NCBI GenBank assembly: GCA_003952965.2
Contig: CM025855.1
Span: 33,433,014 to 33,497,013, forward strand
Reading direction: 5' to 3'
Source of the DNA: Morella rubra
Lineage: Eukaryota > Streptophyta > Magnoliopsida > Fagales > Myricaceae
DNA length: 64,000 bases
Shown here: positions 61,063 through 64,000 of the stretch, in pieces
Layout: each line of letters opens with the position of its first letter
Position numbering within the stretch: position 1 is the stretch's first letter
Made by a program: the position numbers and the translations under genes
Notes under the pieces: generated by a model
Told to the model about the DNA's origin: nothing
Database searches by the model: none
What the model saw: only the letters and a program-made list of their open reading frames with translations

Positions 61063-62053
61063 TAAATGCAAAACGAAATCTCCAATCGGGAGAAAAGATT
61101 AACTAGAATTTTGATGAATGGAATGAATATATCTCAAGTTTACGTCACAAATTACCTCTATTTACATAATTGTGGCTAAAAACGCCACGAACATACAGTA
61201 TACTCCCTCCTCAGTTCGTTATTTGGTCCGTGAGACAGATATATGAGAACACTAGAAAGATGATTCCACGGAAGGTTTTCCTTCGTGGCGTAGTAATCTT
61301 TCCCAACTCTGGCTTTCCCTTCGTGGTACAGCAATCTTTCCCAACACTGGCTCCACATAACTAATCCGTGCAAAAAGCTACTGCAAAGTTTAAAATCCAA
61401 CCAATATCAAAGCAATTTTCATCTATTTGGACTGCAGACAAGTGAGATCAAAAGGACAAACCATGGTAGGTACTAGCAAGCAATTCAGTTCAGACAGTCC
61501 CAACCAACCAATTGTATACTAAGATACCGAGAAACAAACCCCCCGATTCCTGCATCTGCAGCCTATCTATCACTTCGAATACATGCTCCACTATCATGAA
61601 AATACATATATTTGAATCAAATATGGAAAAGTTGCAGGAAAACTTAAGATATTGCGACTCTCGAGGATGAGGAGGAGGAGGAAAAGGGGGGGGGGAGGGG
61701 GAAGCTTTCCCTGCTCCAAAACAAACTCTGAGCTACAAGTATACACAACATGAGGTAGAACTCTCACCGCCGACTGACCCAATTGACGAATTTGCGGTAA
61801 AATTAGACCTAAATCTATCGTAGTTGGAGTCTCATGTCTCAATTACTGATCCAACCTTGTGGTTTAGAGGTGTGGGTGAAACCATGACAACAACGGAAAG
61901 GTAGAAGATATCCATGTTAAGACCTCAAACAACAGATATGTTCACTATAGGCAAATGCTTTAGGGGATGGGATATCACAGCTACGCAAACCAGATTCAGC
62001 AACAAAAAGGTTAATACATACCGTATCTACTTAGGGTCACAGAAGTCACGGTA
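61063..62053. other. Spacer and probable 3' UTR of the SIN3-like gene
   Basis: No gene is seen. A short duplicated stretch is visible at 61,275-61,355 ('ccttcgtgg', then 'caatctttcccaac' or a close variant, twice). A G-rich tract is at 61,685-61,701. The last few hundred bases are likely to be the 3' UTR of the adjoining reverse-strand gene. Confidence 0.5.

Positions 62054-64000
<1,947 letters not shown>

Noticed and set aside
59915..61102. Long open frames of about 340-395 codons
   Set aside because: They consist almost entirely of N; an artefact of the assembly gap.

Overview
This window is nuclear DNA from a flowering plant. The genes carry many GT-AG introns, the spacers are AT-rich, there are eukaryotic tRNA genes with internal promoter boxes, and every recognised protein is closest to dicot families. 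The retroposon tails and general texture resemble a woody eudicot such as a member of the Fagales, but that is a weak inference. The sequence is a draft: it holds a gap of exactly 1,000 N, a 30-base G run, a frameshift in an otherwise well-preserved gene, and a segment whose difference from its neighbour consists only of deletions.

Layout. 1-1,554: downstream spacer with a diverged duplication. 1,555-7,309 (-): KUP12-type potassium transporter, nine exons. 8,822-11,952 (+): RSZ21/22-type SR splicing factor, divergent from the transporter. 13,264-13,456: a tRNA-derived SINE. 13,808-19,618 (+): tandem array of an intronless plant membrane-protein family, with two intact copies, one broken copy and two fragments, embedded in short repeats. 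20,520-24,089 (-): spermidine synthase, nine exons; its 3' flank is duplicated inside the array. 24,090-32,978: gene-poor spacer. 32,979-35,321 (-): D1-type cyclin. 35,322-41,680: gene-poor spacer with a SINE and tandem duplications.

41,681-41,754 (-): tRNA-Val(AAC). 41,873-45,459 (+): chloroplast RRM protein with a one-base frameshift. 46,516-52,570 (+): organellar-type RNase H1 whose first intron carries a 5'-truncated LINE with perfect 22-bp target-site duplications. 53,616-53,689 (+): tRNA-Asn(GTT). 54,169-56,417 (+): DCC/DUF393 protein. 57,519-59,316 (-): PRIN2, a plastid transcription cofactor. 60,063-61,062: gap. 62,054-64,000 (-): C-terminal part of a SIN3-like corepressor, running off the window.

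The genes are ordinary, independently transcribed plant genes; there is no operon-like system. Three neighbours (RRM protein, RNase H1, PRIN2) are all likely to act in plastid nucleic-acid metabolism, probably by chance.

The least expected pattern is a set of at least four tiny insertions. Each is only 0-13 bases of sequence plus a poly(A) run and is flanked by perfect 16-20 bp direct repeats. They look like retroposition events that kept almost nothing but the tail. Two of them fell exactly on a 5' splice site, in spermidine synthase and the D1 cyclin, and duplicated it. In spermidine synthase the spare donor would add 14 codons in frame; in the cyclin it would introduce a stop.
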